Positions 1 through 6,778 of a stretch of 14,336 nt of DNA are shown one piece after another; the stretch's first letter is position 1; each line of letters opens with the position of its first letter. The notes beneath the pieces were generated by a model. That model saw only the letters and a program-made list of their open reading frames with translations. It searched no databases and had not been told where the DNA came from. The DNA is from CG2-30-40-21 sp043806395 (lineage in GTDB: Bacteria; UBA9089; CG2-30-40-21). The DNA lies in contig JAZDHC010000169.1 of assembly GCA_043806395.1 (NCBI GenBank), positions 1 through 14,336 on the forward strand, written 5' to 3'. The translations under genes and the position numbers were made by a program.

Positions 1-173
1 TCTACTTCCATGTGCGGGGGTTAAATGTATACTTTGGAGTGGTTAAAGCGATAAACCTTCTTCAATACATATTAAGAATGTTCTGCAAGGTTGATAAAGA
101 ACCAACTTTATCTTACCCACACAAATCGTAATAGAGCCATAATTTATTATTTTTGATTGCACAGATGGTAAAT
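1..173. other. Non-coding stretch downstream of livH
   Basis: Neither strand has a recognisable ORF or clear terminator here. If livM, livG and livF exist at this locus they would begin beyond the left edge. Nothing else is supported. Confidence 0.5.
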
Positions 174-1082
174 TTACACCTTTTCCGAAACCTGTTCCCC
201 AAAGATACCGCCTGGCTTAAAGATAAGAACCAGAATGAGTATGCTAAAGGCAATTACATCCTTATATTCTGAAGAAATATAACCAACACCAAGGCTTTCT
301 AAGACACCAAGTATAAGCCCACCAACCATTGCCCCTTTTATATTGCCAATACCACCCAGCACTGCTGCTGTAAATGCTTTTATGCCAAGGATAAAGCCCA
401 TGTTATACTTAATGCTGCCGTAATACAAGCCATTTAATACCCCTGCTACGCCACCTAAGCCAGCACCAATAAAGAAGGTGATGCTGATAATCTTATTTAC
501 ACTTATGCCCATAAGACCGGCTGCCTGTCTATCCTGAGAACATGCTCGCATAGCCTTTCCCATCTTTGTGTTTTTAACAAACAAGTGCAGGATAATCATA
601 AGGATTATAGATGAAAGGATAATAAAAAGTTGAATAGAGGAAATACTTGCTGAATTCATACCCCCTGCAAAGATAGTGTATGCTTTTATGGGAAATATCT
701 CAGGATATGAAATGCTCTGACTGCTTACAGTAATCATGATCAGATTTTGAAGAAAGATAGAGACCCCAATAGCACTGATAAGCGGTGCTAATCTCGGTGA
801 ATGTCGTAATGGTCGATAAGCAATCCGTTCTATGGCCACTCCAAGCATACCAGTAATCACTATGGAAAAGAGCATACTTATTCCGATAATACATATTGGA
901 TTCATCCCGGTAGGGATTAAAATGACTATAGCCAATAAACCCAGATATGCTCCAATCATAAATATCTCTGAATGAGCAAAATTTATCATCAGGAGTATGC
1001 CATAGACCATGGTGTAGCCAAGAGCAATCAAGGCATATATCCCGCCAAGGGTAATTCCATTAATAAGTTGTTGTAAAAGCAT
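174..1082 (-). CDS. livH: LivH-type branched-chain amino-acid ABC transporter permease
   Basis: This is an inner-membrane permease of the LivH family, which with LivM, the ATPases LivG/LivF and a periplasmic binding protein imports leucine, isoleucine, valine or related solutes. The 302-residue protein is full length for the family. Its N-terminus (MLLQQLINGITLGGIYALIA) is the family's usual one and supports this ATG, although the ribosome-binding sequence is weak (AAGG about 13 nt upstream). Hydrophobic segments run throughout, consistent with about eight membrane helices. The cytoplasmic loop ACSQDRQAAGLMGI (about residues 185-198) is the ATPase-contact region, and the C-terminus FKPGGIFGE is typical. 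The upstream gene is a porin-like protein with its own terminator, so livH is probably not in that operon. No livM start is visible in the 173 bp downstream. The substrate cannot be assigned from the permease alone; a urea or amide transporter of the same superfamily is possible. Confidence 0.93.
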   Translation of the reverse strand: MLLQQLINGITLGGIYALIALGYTMVYGILLMINFAHSEIFMIGAYLGLLAIVILIPTGMNPICIIGISMLFSIVITGMLGVAIERIAYRPLRHSPRLAPLISAIGVSIFLQNLIMITVSSQSISYPEIFPIKAYTIFAGGMNSASISSIQLFIILSSIILMIILHLFVKNTKMGKAMRACSQDRQAAGLMGISVNKIISITFFIGAGLGGVAGVLNGLYYGSIKYNMGFILGIKAFTAAVLGGIGNIKGAMVGGLILGVLESLGVGYISSEYKDVIAFSILILVLIFKPGGIFGEQVSEKV

Positions 1083-1212
1083 ATGAGTAATCTACCTTTG
1101 ATAATTATTTACCGCGATCTTTCTTGGAAAGGAGGGAAAATCCACCCCCTACGCCCACCAGCAGAGAACAACATCCCGTCTACTTCACAGCCCCATCCCT
1201 CTCAATTACAAC

Positions 1213-1257
1213 AAAAAGCCCCTGGACAGGAAACTATCCCATCCAGAGGCTTTTTTT
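1213..1257 (-). terminator. Rho-independent terminator of the porin-like gene
   Basis: A 9-bp stem pairs 1218-1226 with 1242-1250, flanked by A5 (1213-1217) and T7 (1251-1257). Read on the minus strand it is GCCTCTGGA, a 15-nt loop, TCCAGGGGC, then TTTTT. The single imperfect position is a U-G wobble in the minus-strand RNA but a C-A mismatch in the plus-strand RNA, so it favours minus-strand transcripts. It begins about 62 nt after the porin stop codon. The T-tract on both sides means it could act in both directions. Confidence 0.85.
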
Positions 1258-1319
1258 ACACCACGATAATGTAGAAATACAAGCGTACTTGCATCTCTAT
1301 CCGTCAAATTACCATTCAA

Positions 1320-2510
1320 TTAGAATACAATCTTCATACCAGCCTGAATCTTGGTGGCTTTGTCTGTATTACCACCTATTATTTTAGGATCCATTTGTGC
1401 TAAGAGCAAGCTCATGGAGACTGCATCAGATACCTTATAACCAGCGGTGAGGTTGATCTCTGTGGCATACTTTCCTTTTGTACATATATTTACTATATCT
1501 TCATTAAATGCATATGTACCATATGCCAACCCAAGGGTTAATCCCTCAACTGCTGCTGGTGCAAGACCGAGATTGATGACAATGGCATTACGATTGGCTA
1601 TTGCGGTGCTATAGGTCAAATCATCATTCTTTTGTCCTGCAGCTATATCACTTACAATCTCTGTCAGCTTCAAGGATGGGGCAATACCTGTGTAATCTTC
1701 ATCCTTATCTGCTGAGGTTTTATTCCCTGATGTATTCAGGATTGTCAACCCGCAGGAAGCCTTACCAACAGCCATATCACATCCACTATAGCCGAGCTTA
1801 ATCAGCATAGCGGTTGCATCTTTTTTAACAGTTCCAATTTTCCCACCAGACTGCTTGGCATATTCAAGTGAGGCATCTATACCACATGCTACTGGAATCT
1901 TGCCAGAGACAGCAAGATCAATCACTTGATCTGCACTCTTAGCACTAGGAACTGCATACTGTCGTGTATAATTTGCTACTGATACATTTGCTGGTCCAAT
2001 CTTTCCACCAGCCATAATGGCACTGAGTGTATCACGATTATCTGGTCCATTTGCAGAAACATAGGTAACATCCACTGGCCCACACTTTTTGGACAACTTA
2101 ATTGCATCTGCCCTGCTGGACTGATAAACCAATGCGTTCTTCTTTTCGCCTATATTCTGCCGTCCAATAACAGCATCAACACCAGCAATATCCTTGACAT
2201 TAAGGTATACATGATACACTACGGTCTGTGAAAGCACAGCATTGAGATCATTGTTGTTGCCTGCCCCTTGTGTGCTTTCATTTCTCAACACAGCCTTCAA
2301 TCCTACATTATCTGCCAACTCAGCAGACAAATTTAAGTCTGCCTTCAACTGAACACAGTCAGTCTTGGCGGTATCGCCAAGATACTTATCTGCTGCAATC
2401 GACTTCAAACTCAAATTCCCCTTGACATCAATATCCGGGAATTTCAACCCAGCCAATGCTGGCATAGCCATTACACATACCATTAAACCTGACAAAAGTA
2501 ACTTTTGCAT
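1320..2510 (-). CDS. Putative outer-membrane porin-like beta-barrel protein
   Basis: The 396-residue protein starts with a Sec signal peptide: Lys-3, then a hydrophobic core ending MPALA, with predicted cleavage after about residue 20. The mature part consists of alternating short amphipathic strands rich in Gly, Ala, Val, Asn and Lys. It ends in KIVF, a terminal-Phe signal of the kind recognised by the Bam machinery, so it is probably an outer-membrane channel or barrel. The start is fixed by a strong AAGGAGGG ribosome-binding site 6-8 nt upstream. It is a single-gene unit with its own consensus promoter and terminator. The mature chain has six cysteines (in TDCVQ, KKCGP, VACGI, SGCDM, ASCGL and NICTK), which is unusual for barrel porins. 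I do not recognise a named porin family, so transport specificity is unknown. Confidence 0.72.
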   Translation of the reverse strand: MQKLLLSGLMVCVMAMPALAGLKFPDIDVKGNLSLKSIAADKYLGDTAKTDCVQLKADLNLSAELADNVGLKAVLRNESTQGAGNNNDLNAVLSQTVVYHVYLNVKDIAGVDAVIGRQNIGEKKNALVYQSSRADAIKLSKKCGPVDVTYVSANGPDNRDTLSAIMAGGKIGPANVSVANYTRQYAVPSAKSADQVIDLAVSGKIPVACGIDASLEYAKQSGGKIGTVKKDATAMLIKLGYSGCDMAVGKASCGLTILNTSGNKTSADKDEDYTGIAPSLKLTEIVSDIAAGQKNDDLTYSTAIANRNAIVINLGLAPAAVEGLTLGLAYGTYAFNEDIVNICTKGKYATEINLTAGYKVSDAVSMSLLLAQMDPKIIGGNTDKATKIQAGMKIVF

Positions 2511-2652
2511 TCTGTCCCTCCTTATGATTTTGAGATGATTTTAAGCCCTGCTTTTGTTTGTGCTGCAAAGAAAAAAATGTGAATCTACTACGAGTGTTCC
2601 TGCATTGAATCTGCCCATTTTTCTACGATTTACAGAACCTGAACCATCTACT

Positions 2653-2673
2653 GTGAACAATAATATTGTTCAC
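2653..2673. promoter_or_regulatory. 21-bp perfect palindrome in the porin leader
   Basis: Two perfect 10-bp arms, GTGAACAATA and TATTGTTCAC, surround one central base (2663). The site is within the transcribed leader, about 120-140 nt after the predicted start and about 145 nt before the porin ATG. It could be an operator for a dimeric repressor or an RNA hairpin. No regulator can be assigned. Confidence 0.55.
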
Positions 2674-2777
2674 TAAGCAATACATATAACTAACCCTACC
2701 AATGACCATTAACGCAACCAGCAAAAATTTCCCCCCTCCTTTTCGCCTCTGTATTTGCAAGTCATTTGATAAGAGAT

Positions 2778-2793
2778 AACTAAAATATTAGTT
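2778..2793. promoter_or_regulatory. Palindrome at the predicted porin transcription start
   Basis: AACTAA and TTAGTT arms of 6 bp with a 4-bp centre overlap the predicted +1. This position suits a repressor operator or a 5'-end RNA hairpin. It is AT-rich, so chance is a real alternative. Confidence 0.35.
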
Positions 2794-2799
2794 TACCAC

Positions 2800-2828
2800 A
2801 TCATAACACATAATCTCTATCCTGTCAA
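2800..2828 (-). promoter_or_regulatory. Sigma70-type promoter of the porin-like gene
   Basis: On the minus strand there is a perfect -35 box TTGACA (2823-2828), a 17-bp spacer and the -10 box TATGAT (2800-2805). TG one base upstream of the -10 gives an extended -10. An A-tract lies just upstream of the -35 and could act as an UP element. The predicted start near 2793 gives an untranslated leader of about 280 nt before the porin ATG. Confidence 0.8.
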
Positions 2829-2851
2829 GTATTTTTTTAACAATAATTGCA

Positions 2852-2868
2852 AAATATTAGTAATATTT
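2852..2868. promoter_or_regulatory. Palindrome upstream of the porin -35 box
   Basis: Perfect 8-bp arms AAATATTA and TAATATTT flank a single G, about 24 nt upstream of the -35 box and just after the brnA stop codon. It could be an activator site for the porin promoter. It has no T-tract expected of a brnTA terminator. Confidence 0.35.
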
Positions 2869-2890
2869 CAGAACTGACTTGAACTATGCT

Positions 2891-3166
2891 CTATATTGCA
2901 ACCCTTGTCTGTTCCAAAATTTTTTCCCTCAACCACTTATTGATAAGTATAATGGGCGGTATTTGCTTTGCATGGGCAATCATAGTTACTTTTTCAGCTA
3001 AGTCTTCGTCAAGAGCAAACGAGTGTGTTCTTCTTTTGATGTCAATATCAAAGTGAACCTCAGGTAGGTCATCATAATATTCACCCATATCATGAGTCTC
3101 AAAAAACTCAACTAACTTATCAGAGGAATTGAATTTTGGCATGTGTGTTGTTCTACTTTTTGCCAT
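2891..3166 (-). CDS. brnA: BrnA-like CopG-family antitoxin
   Basis: This is a predicted antitoxin and autorepressor of the preceding BrnT-like toxin. From the chosen ATG the protein has 91 residues. After MAKSRTTH it shows MPKFNSSDKLVEFFETHDMGEYYDDLP, the usual start of CopG-type BrnA proteins, which contacts the toxin. The C-terminal half (RTHSFALDEDLAEKVTMIAH to KWLREKILEQ) fits a ribbon-helix-helix DNA-binding fold. The frame is open to 3202, but the ATG at 3164-3166 has a GGAG/GGAAG ribosome-binding sequence just upstream and gives the normal family length. It overlaps the toxin 3' end by 14 nt, so translation is probably coupled. Toxin-then-antitoxin order is normal for brnTA. The family call is from motif memory. 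Confidence 0.8.
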   Translation of the reverse strand: MAKSRTTHMPKFNSSDKLVEFFETHDMGEYYDDLPEVHFDIDIKRRTHSFALDEDLAEKVTMIAHAKQIPPIILINKWLREKILEQTRVAI

Positions 3167-3440
3167 ATTGCTTCCGCTCCTTTTCTGCCATATCTCTGGC
3201 ACTTAAAATCAATACTTCTTTTTTATTCTGCTTGTAGATAAACAAAACAGCCATGTATCTTCCTGAATCTGTTTGTCCCAAAGCAAGATATACATTCTCA
3301 CCTTCTCTGTCACCTTTCTCAACAAAACGAATCTTTGGCTTGCTGTCGAACACTTCTTCAACTTCATATGTCTCAACGCTATGTTTAGAAATAAGTTTAT
3401 CTACTACATCTCTGAGCCAAATGATTCCTTCAATTCTCAT
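3153..3440 (-). CDS. brnT: BrnT-like ribonuclease toxin
   Basis: The 95-residue protein is the predicted toxin of a type II TA pair. BrnT proteins are RelE-fold endoribonucleases that inhibit translation. Family features are KHSVETYEVEEVF (about residues 19-31), a central REGENVYLALGQTDSGRYMAVLFIYK beta-sheet region, and the highly characteristic C-terminus ILSARDMAEKERKQY. The ATG is preceded by AAGGAAATCAG. The pair lies downstream of the wecA-like gene, separated by a 124-bp repeat-containing gap, and upstream of the porin promoter. The frame is intact with no missing region. Activity is inferred from the family only. Confidence 0.8.
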   Translation of the reverse strand: MRIEGIIWLRDVVDKLISKHSVETYEVEEVFDSKPKIRFVEKGDREGENVYLALGQTDSGRYMAVLFIYKQNKKEVLILSARDMAEKERKQYGKK

Positions 3441-3484
3441 CTGATTTCCTTCTCTGTCTGCTCTCTTTGCTCTGCATTTGTATT

Positions 3485-3518
3485 CCCCCTTTGAAGGGGG
3501 TTAGGAGATTGTTCTCCC
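3485..3518. repeat. Short palindromic intergenic repeat between the wecA-like gene and brnT
   Basis: Two hairpins follow one another. The first is CCCCCTT/AAGGGGG (3485-3500) with a 2-bp centre; the second is GGAGA/TCTCC (3504-3517) followed by CTTTTTT on the plus strand. On the minus strand there is no T-tract after either stem, so this is not a convincing terminator for the wecA-like gene. The C5TT-TG-AAG5 core looks like a dispersed intergenic repeat; genome copy number cannot be seen here. Confidence 0.5.
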
Positions 3519-3564
3519 TTTTTTATCCTATCGGCAAAACACAAGATAACCTTTAGAGGTGCCC

Positions 3565-4521
3565 TTAATATCTGAATTTACCCTGCATCAAAACTATTCC
3601 GACAACCAATCCAGCGAGCAAGAAGGTTATTGCATATAAAATCACTACTACTTGTTGGGGACCAAGACCCATGTCCAAAAGTTGATGGTGGATATGCCCT
3701 TTATCTGCCTTAAATATTGGCACCTTATTCTTTAATCTCCTGATAATGGCTGATACGACATCTAAAATGGGTACACCAGCACATAGAAAAGTTACGGCAA
3801 AAATATCAAATGAAGCACCTTTCAGTGTATTTACACTCAAAATAGTGATACTGGCAATCAAAAATCCCAGAAACATACTCCCATTATCCCCCAGAAATAT
3901 CTTCTCATTGCGAAAATTGAAATAAAGAAAGATTAAGGTTGTTCCGCAAAGGCATCCGGTTAAGATGCTTAATGGGGCATCATTAAAGAATAAGGCAAAT
4001 CCAAATAAGGTGAGGGAGATAATGAAGACAATTCCACAAGCCAGACCATCAAGCCCATCAATGAGATTAATGGTGTTGATAAATCCGAGAACCCAAAAAA
4101 GACTGATTGGTATGGCTAACCAGCCGAGGGGAAGAGAAAATAAGGTATTGATCTTTAACCCAAAACCGATGACTATAACCGCTATCGCTATTTGCCACAC
4201 AAACTTGATCCTTGCTTTTAATTGCCTTGTATCATCATATATCCCCAGCCCAAGCAAAAAGGTACTACCAACAAATAGTCCTATTATGTCCTTTAACCTG
4301 AATATATCCTTTGGCAAAAAGAAGAAATACATTATCCCAAGGCTAAGGAAAAAAGCAAAATAGATAGCCAATCCGCCACTACATGGGGTTGGTTCCAGAT
4401 GTATCTTGCGATAGTTTGGCAGATCAACTATGCCCATTCTGAGTCCTATCTTACGAGCCAAAGGGACAAGGCAAAAGCATAAAATAATTCCAATAATAAA
4501 ACCAAGTAAAGAAATTAACAT
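3565..4521 (-). CDS. wecA: WecA/TagO-like undecaprenyl-phosphate sugar-1-phosphate transferase
   Basis: This integral membrane enzyme belongs to glycosyltransferase family 4 (MraY/WecA). It transfers a sugar-1-phosphate, usually GlcNAc-1-P from UDP-GlcNAc, to undecaprenyl phosphate and so starts O-antigen or other envelope glycan synthesis. The 318-residue protein has about ten hydrophobic segments. It carries the Mg-binding pair D96-D97 (GIYDDTRQ), NLIDGLDGL (152-160), GDNGS (211-215) and HIHH (276-279). The HIHH motif points to the WecA/TagO branch rather than MraY. AGGAGG lies 13 nt before the ATG, which is long; an in-frame CTG immediately before the ATG would be closer. It follows hisG by 34 nt and is probably cotranscribed with it. 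The exact sugar substrate is not determined. Confidence 0.9.
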   Translation of the reverse strand: MLISLLGFIIGIILCFCLVPLARKIGLRMGIVDLPNYRKIHLEPTPCSGGLAIYFAFFLSLGIMYFFFLPKDIFRLKDIIGLFVGSTFLLGLGIYDDTRQLKARIKFVWQIAIAVIVIGFGLKINTLFSLPLGWLAIPISLFWVLGFINTINLIDGLDGLACGIVFIISLTLFGFALFFNDAPLSILTGCLCGTTLIFLYFNFRNEKIFLGDNGSMFLGFLIASITILSVNTLKGASFDIFAVTFLCAGVPILDVVSAIIRRLKNKVPIFKADKGHIHHQLLDMGLGPQQVVVILYAITFLLAGLVVGIVLMQGKFRY

Positions 4522-4555
4522 CAGTTATGTTATACCTCCTGAATGATATCGCACA

Positions 4556-5434
4556 TTACACTATCACCTTATTCAACGGATACTCAACAATCCCCTGTGC
4601 CCCACATTCCTTAAGCTGGGGAATGATATTTCTGACAACATTTTCATTAATGATTGTTTCTATTGCCACCCATCCTTTTTCATATAGATGTGATACCGTA
4701 GGGTTATGGAGGGCAGGCAATATCTCAATTATCTTGTCCAGATTAGCCTGTTGCACATTCATCTTCAGCCCTACCTTACCCCTGGCATTCAATGCACCCT
4801 TAAGAAGAATGGCGATATTCTCTATCTTTTTCCTCTTCCATGGATTCTGCCATGAAACCTTGTTGGCAATCAGCCTTGTAGTTGATGTGAGAATGGTATC
4901 AATTATCCTTAGATTGTTTGCCCGCAAGGATGAACCTGTTTCTGTTATCTCAACAATAGCATCAGCTAATCTTGGCGGTTTTACCTCTGTTGCCCCCCAC
5001 GAAAACTCAACTGTAGCTGTTACCCCATGTTCTTGCAAATACCGTTGTGTTAATCCTACTGCCTCTGTGGCTATCCTTTTCCCCTGTAAATCACTAACCG
5101 ACTGGACAGGACTATCCTCAGGTACTGCCAATACCCATTTTACTGGTGCAGCACTTTGTTTTGAATAAACAAGTTCTTCAACCTCAACCACATCTGCCCC
5201 TGATTCAACTATCCAGTCCTTGCCGGTTAAGCCAATATCAAGTATCCCATCCCCTACATATCGTGCCATTTCCTGTGCCCGAATAAGCATACACTCGATT
5301 TCCTCATCATCAATGGATGGGAAATATGACCTGTGCCGAATATTTACCTCAAATCCAGCACTCTTGAACATACTCACTGTAGCCTCTTCCAGACTACCCT
5401 TTGGTATTCCCAATCGTAATATATTGTTAGCCAT
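4556..5434 (-). CDS. hisG: ATP phosphoribosyltransferase, long form (histidine step 1)
   Basis: HisG condenses ATP with PRPP to give phosphoribosyl-ATP, the first and feedback-controlled step of histidine synthesis. At 292 residues this is the long form. The catalytic part includes RLGIPKGSLEEATV at the N-terminus, DIGLTGKDWI (about 67-76) and the EITETGSSLRANNLR phosphoribosyl-binding region (about 162-176). A C-terminal domain of about 75 residues is the ACT-like histidine-sensing domain. Long-form enzymes do not need the HisZ partner, and none is present here. The start has a strong GGAGGAGG ribosome-binding site 8 nt upstream. It follows hisI by 44 nt, and that gap contains a palindromic repeat copy. 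Confidence 0.96.
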   Translation of the reverse strand: MANNILRLGIPKGSLEEATVSMFKSAGFEVNIRHRSYFPSIDDEEIECMLIRAQEMARYVGDGILDIGLTGKDWIVESGADVVEVEELVYSKQSAAPVKWVLAVPEDSPVQSVSDLQGKRIATEAVGLTQRYLQEHGVTATVEFSWGATEVKPPRLADAIVEITETGSSLRANNLRIIDTILTSTTRLIANKVSWQNPWKRKKIENIAILLKGALNARGKVGLKMNVQQANLDKIIEILPALHNPTVSHLYEKGWVAIETIINENVVRNIIPQLKECGAQGIVEYPLNKVIV

Positions 5435-5458
5435 TAAATTATCCTCCTCCTTAAAACA

Positions 5459-5482
5459 GACAACTACAAGGGTTGTCCCTAC
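5459..5482. repeat. Short palindromic repeat, copy 1 (hisI-hisG gap)
   Basis: Read on the minus strand it is GTAGGGACAACCCTTGTAGTTGTC, with a GACAAC/GTTGTC stem. It aligns nearly base for base with the copy at 6743-6778. The TAG in its GTAGGG end is the stop codon of hisI. Confidence 0.65.
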
Positions 5483-5856
5483 GAACCATACACCTGTTGT
5501 GGATCAAACACCCTTTCCTTAACTACCACCAACTCATCCCCGTTTACCTGTCGATAAAAGCATGAATTATATCCAGTATGGCAGGCTGCCCCACCAATTT
5601 GTTCCACCTTAAACACAACTGTATCATCATCACAGTCAACCAATATCTCTTTAATCATCTGGAAATGTCCTGAGCTTTCACCCTTCAACCAGATTTTTTG
5701 TCTTGTTCGAGTATAATAATGTGCCTTGCCTGTATCAAGGGTTTTCTGCCATGCCTCTTCATTGATAAAGGCAAGCATCAGCACCTCATCTGTCTTATAA
5801 TCCTGAACAATAGCTGGGACTAACCCATCCATCTTGGCAAAATTTAATGTGATCAT
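5479..5856 (-). CDS. hisI: Phosphoribosyl-AMP cyclohydrolase
   Basis: HisI opens the adenine ring of phosphoribosyl-AMP, the third step of histidine synthesis, in the cytoplasm. The 125-residue protein is the monofunctional form without a fused HisE domain. Conserved features are TRTRQKIWLKGESSGH (49-64), the DCDDD metal motif (D74, C75, D76, D78) and the second zinc-ligand region GAACHTGYNSCFYR with C92 and C99. Its ribosome-binding site AAGGAG lies inside the last codons of tyrA, and the tyrA stop is one base from this ATG, so the two are translationally coupled. The stop codon TAG coincides with the first bases of a palindromic repeat, so the last residues may have been altered when that repeat arrived. 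Confidence 0.96.
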   Translation of the reverse strand: MITLNFAKMDGLVPAIVQDYKTDEVLMLAFINEEAWQKTLDTGKAHYYTRTRQKIWLKGESSGHFQMIKEILVDCDDDTVVFKVEQIGGAACHTGYNSCFYRQVNGDELVVVKERVFDPQQVYGS

Positions 5857-5857
5857 G

Positions 5858-6724
5858 CTATCTCCTTTCTCTCCATTCTTTCACCTCAGCGAACATCTCG
5901 CCAAGTTTATCCCATTGCCCATCATTAATTACCTGTTCCCACTGGCTCACAGCCTGCTTAAACCTTCCAAGCGTCGTTACAATACTCCCTTGATTCGTCA
6001 GGCAAATATCTCGCCACATTCTTGCATCACCCTGACTAACCCTGGTTGTATCTAAGAATCCAGACGCAATAAGTGGAATTATTTTCTCTCCCTCACCCCT
6101 GGCAACATCTACCAATACAGAGGCAATTATATGGGGAAGATGGCTGGTTACTGCAATAAGTCTGTCATGCTCTTCCGGCAACATCTCCATAACCCTTGCT
6201 CCAACCCCAGCCCACATGTCCTTTATAATCACACAGGCATCACTGTCAGTTTCCTCAACCGGTGTAATCACGCATGTAGCGTTATTGAACAAGTCCCCCT
6301 TAGCAGATTCAGGACCCCTATTATGCGATCCGGCTAATGGATGTCCACCAACAAAAAAACCACATGAATTGAACAATGGGGTAAGCGTATGAGTGATCGC
6401 TGCCTTTGTACTTCCAACATCCGTAACAATACAGCCATCGTTTATATTATCAACAATCCCTTTGCCCACCTCTATGATTGAAGCAACTGGCAAGGCTAAA
6501 ACAATCATCCCTGCATCCCTTACCCCATAATTGATATCAAGAGTCACCTCATCTATTGCCTTATTCCCCTGACTATCAACAATCAATGCCATCTGCTCAA
6601 GCGAAGATAAGCTCCTGCCTACACCAATAATCCGTTTGACACCACATTTTTCCTTCAAGGCGATTGCCAGAGAGCCACCAATTAAACCTACGCCGATAAT
6701 GGTTACTGTTTCAATATTCATCAT
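5858..6724 (-). CDS. tyrA: Prephenate (or arogenate) dehydrogenase
   Basis: TyrA performs the oxidative decarboxylation of prephenate to 4-hydroxyphenylpyruvate (or arogenate to tyrosine) in tyrosine synthesis. From the chosen ATG it has 288 residues, normal for the monofunctional form. It has an N-terminal Rossmann fold with GVGLIGGSLA, then GGHPLAGSHNRGP and the catalytic-region motif SHLPHIIASVL, and a helical C-terminal half. The frame extends upstream to 6865, but that part overlaps trpF and runs through the repeat at 6743-6778. The tandem ATG at 6722-6724/6719-6721 is preceded by AGGCGG 6 nt upstream and starts directly at the NAD-binding strand. There is no fused chorismate mutase or ACT domain. 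Choice of prephenate versus arogenate cannot be read with certainty. Confidence 0.94.
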   Translation of the reverse strand: MMNIETVTIIGVGLIGGSLAIALKEKCGVKRIIGVGRSLSSLEQMALIVDSQGNKAIDEVTLDINYGVRDAGMIVLALPVASIIEVGKGIVDNINDGCIVTDVGSTKAAITHTLTPLFNSCGFFVGGHPLAGSHNRGPESAKGDLFNNATCVITPVEETDSDACVIIKDMWAGVGARVMEMLPEEHDRLIAVTSHLPHIIASVLVDVARGEGEKIIPLIASGFLDTTRVSQGDARMWRDICLTNQGSIVTTLGRFKQAVSQWEQVINDGQWDKLGEMFAEVKEWRERR

Positions 6725-6742
6725 GCCATACCGCCTGTTGCT

Positions 6743-6778
6743 TGTAGGGTTGGGCAACCACATAGGGTTGCCCCTACA
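6743..6778. repeat. Short palindromic repeat, copy 2 (trpF-tyrA gap)
   Basis: This 36-bp unit has ends TGTAGGG and CCCTACA and an inner GGGCAACC/GGTTGCCC pairing, so it would fold into a strong hairpin in RNA. The end nearest trpF contributes that gene's TAG stop codon. It is homologous to the shorter copy at 5459-5482. Confidence 0.75.

Noticed and set aside
2623..2724. Possible 33-residue leader peptide in the porin leader (TTG start after a GGAGG-like tract)
   Set aside because: The start is TTG, the spacing from AGGAGG is 10 nt, and the frame runs through the 21-bp palindrome, so it cannot be told from chance.
3485..3520. Terminator for the wecA-like gene
   Set aside because: The T-tract is on the plus-strand side only; in the minus-strand direction no T-tract follows the stems.
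3965..4363. 132-codon plus-strand ORF
   Set aside because: Antisense to the membrane segments of the WecA-like gene; no family features.
4527..5168. 213-codon plus-strand ORF
   Set aside because: It is almost wholly antisense to hisG, which has clear family motifs and a strong ribosome-binding site. The plus-strand frame has no recognisable motif.
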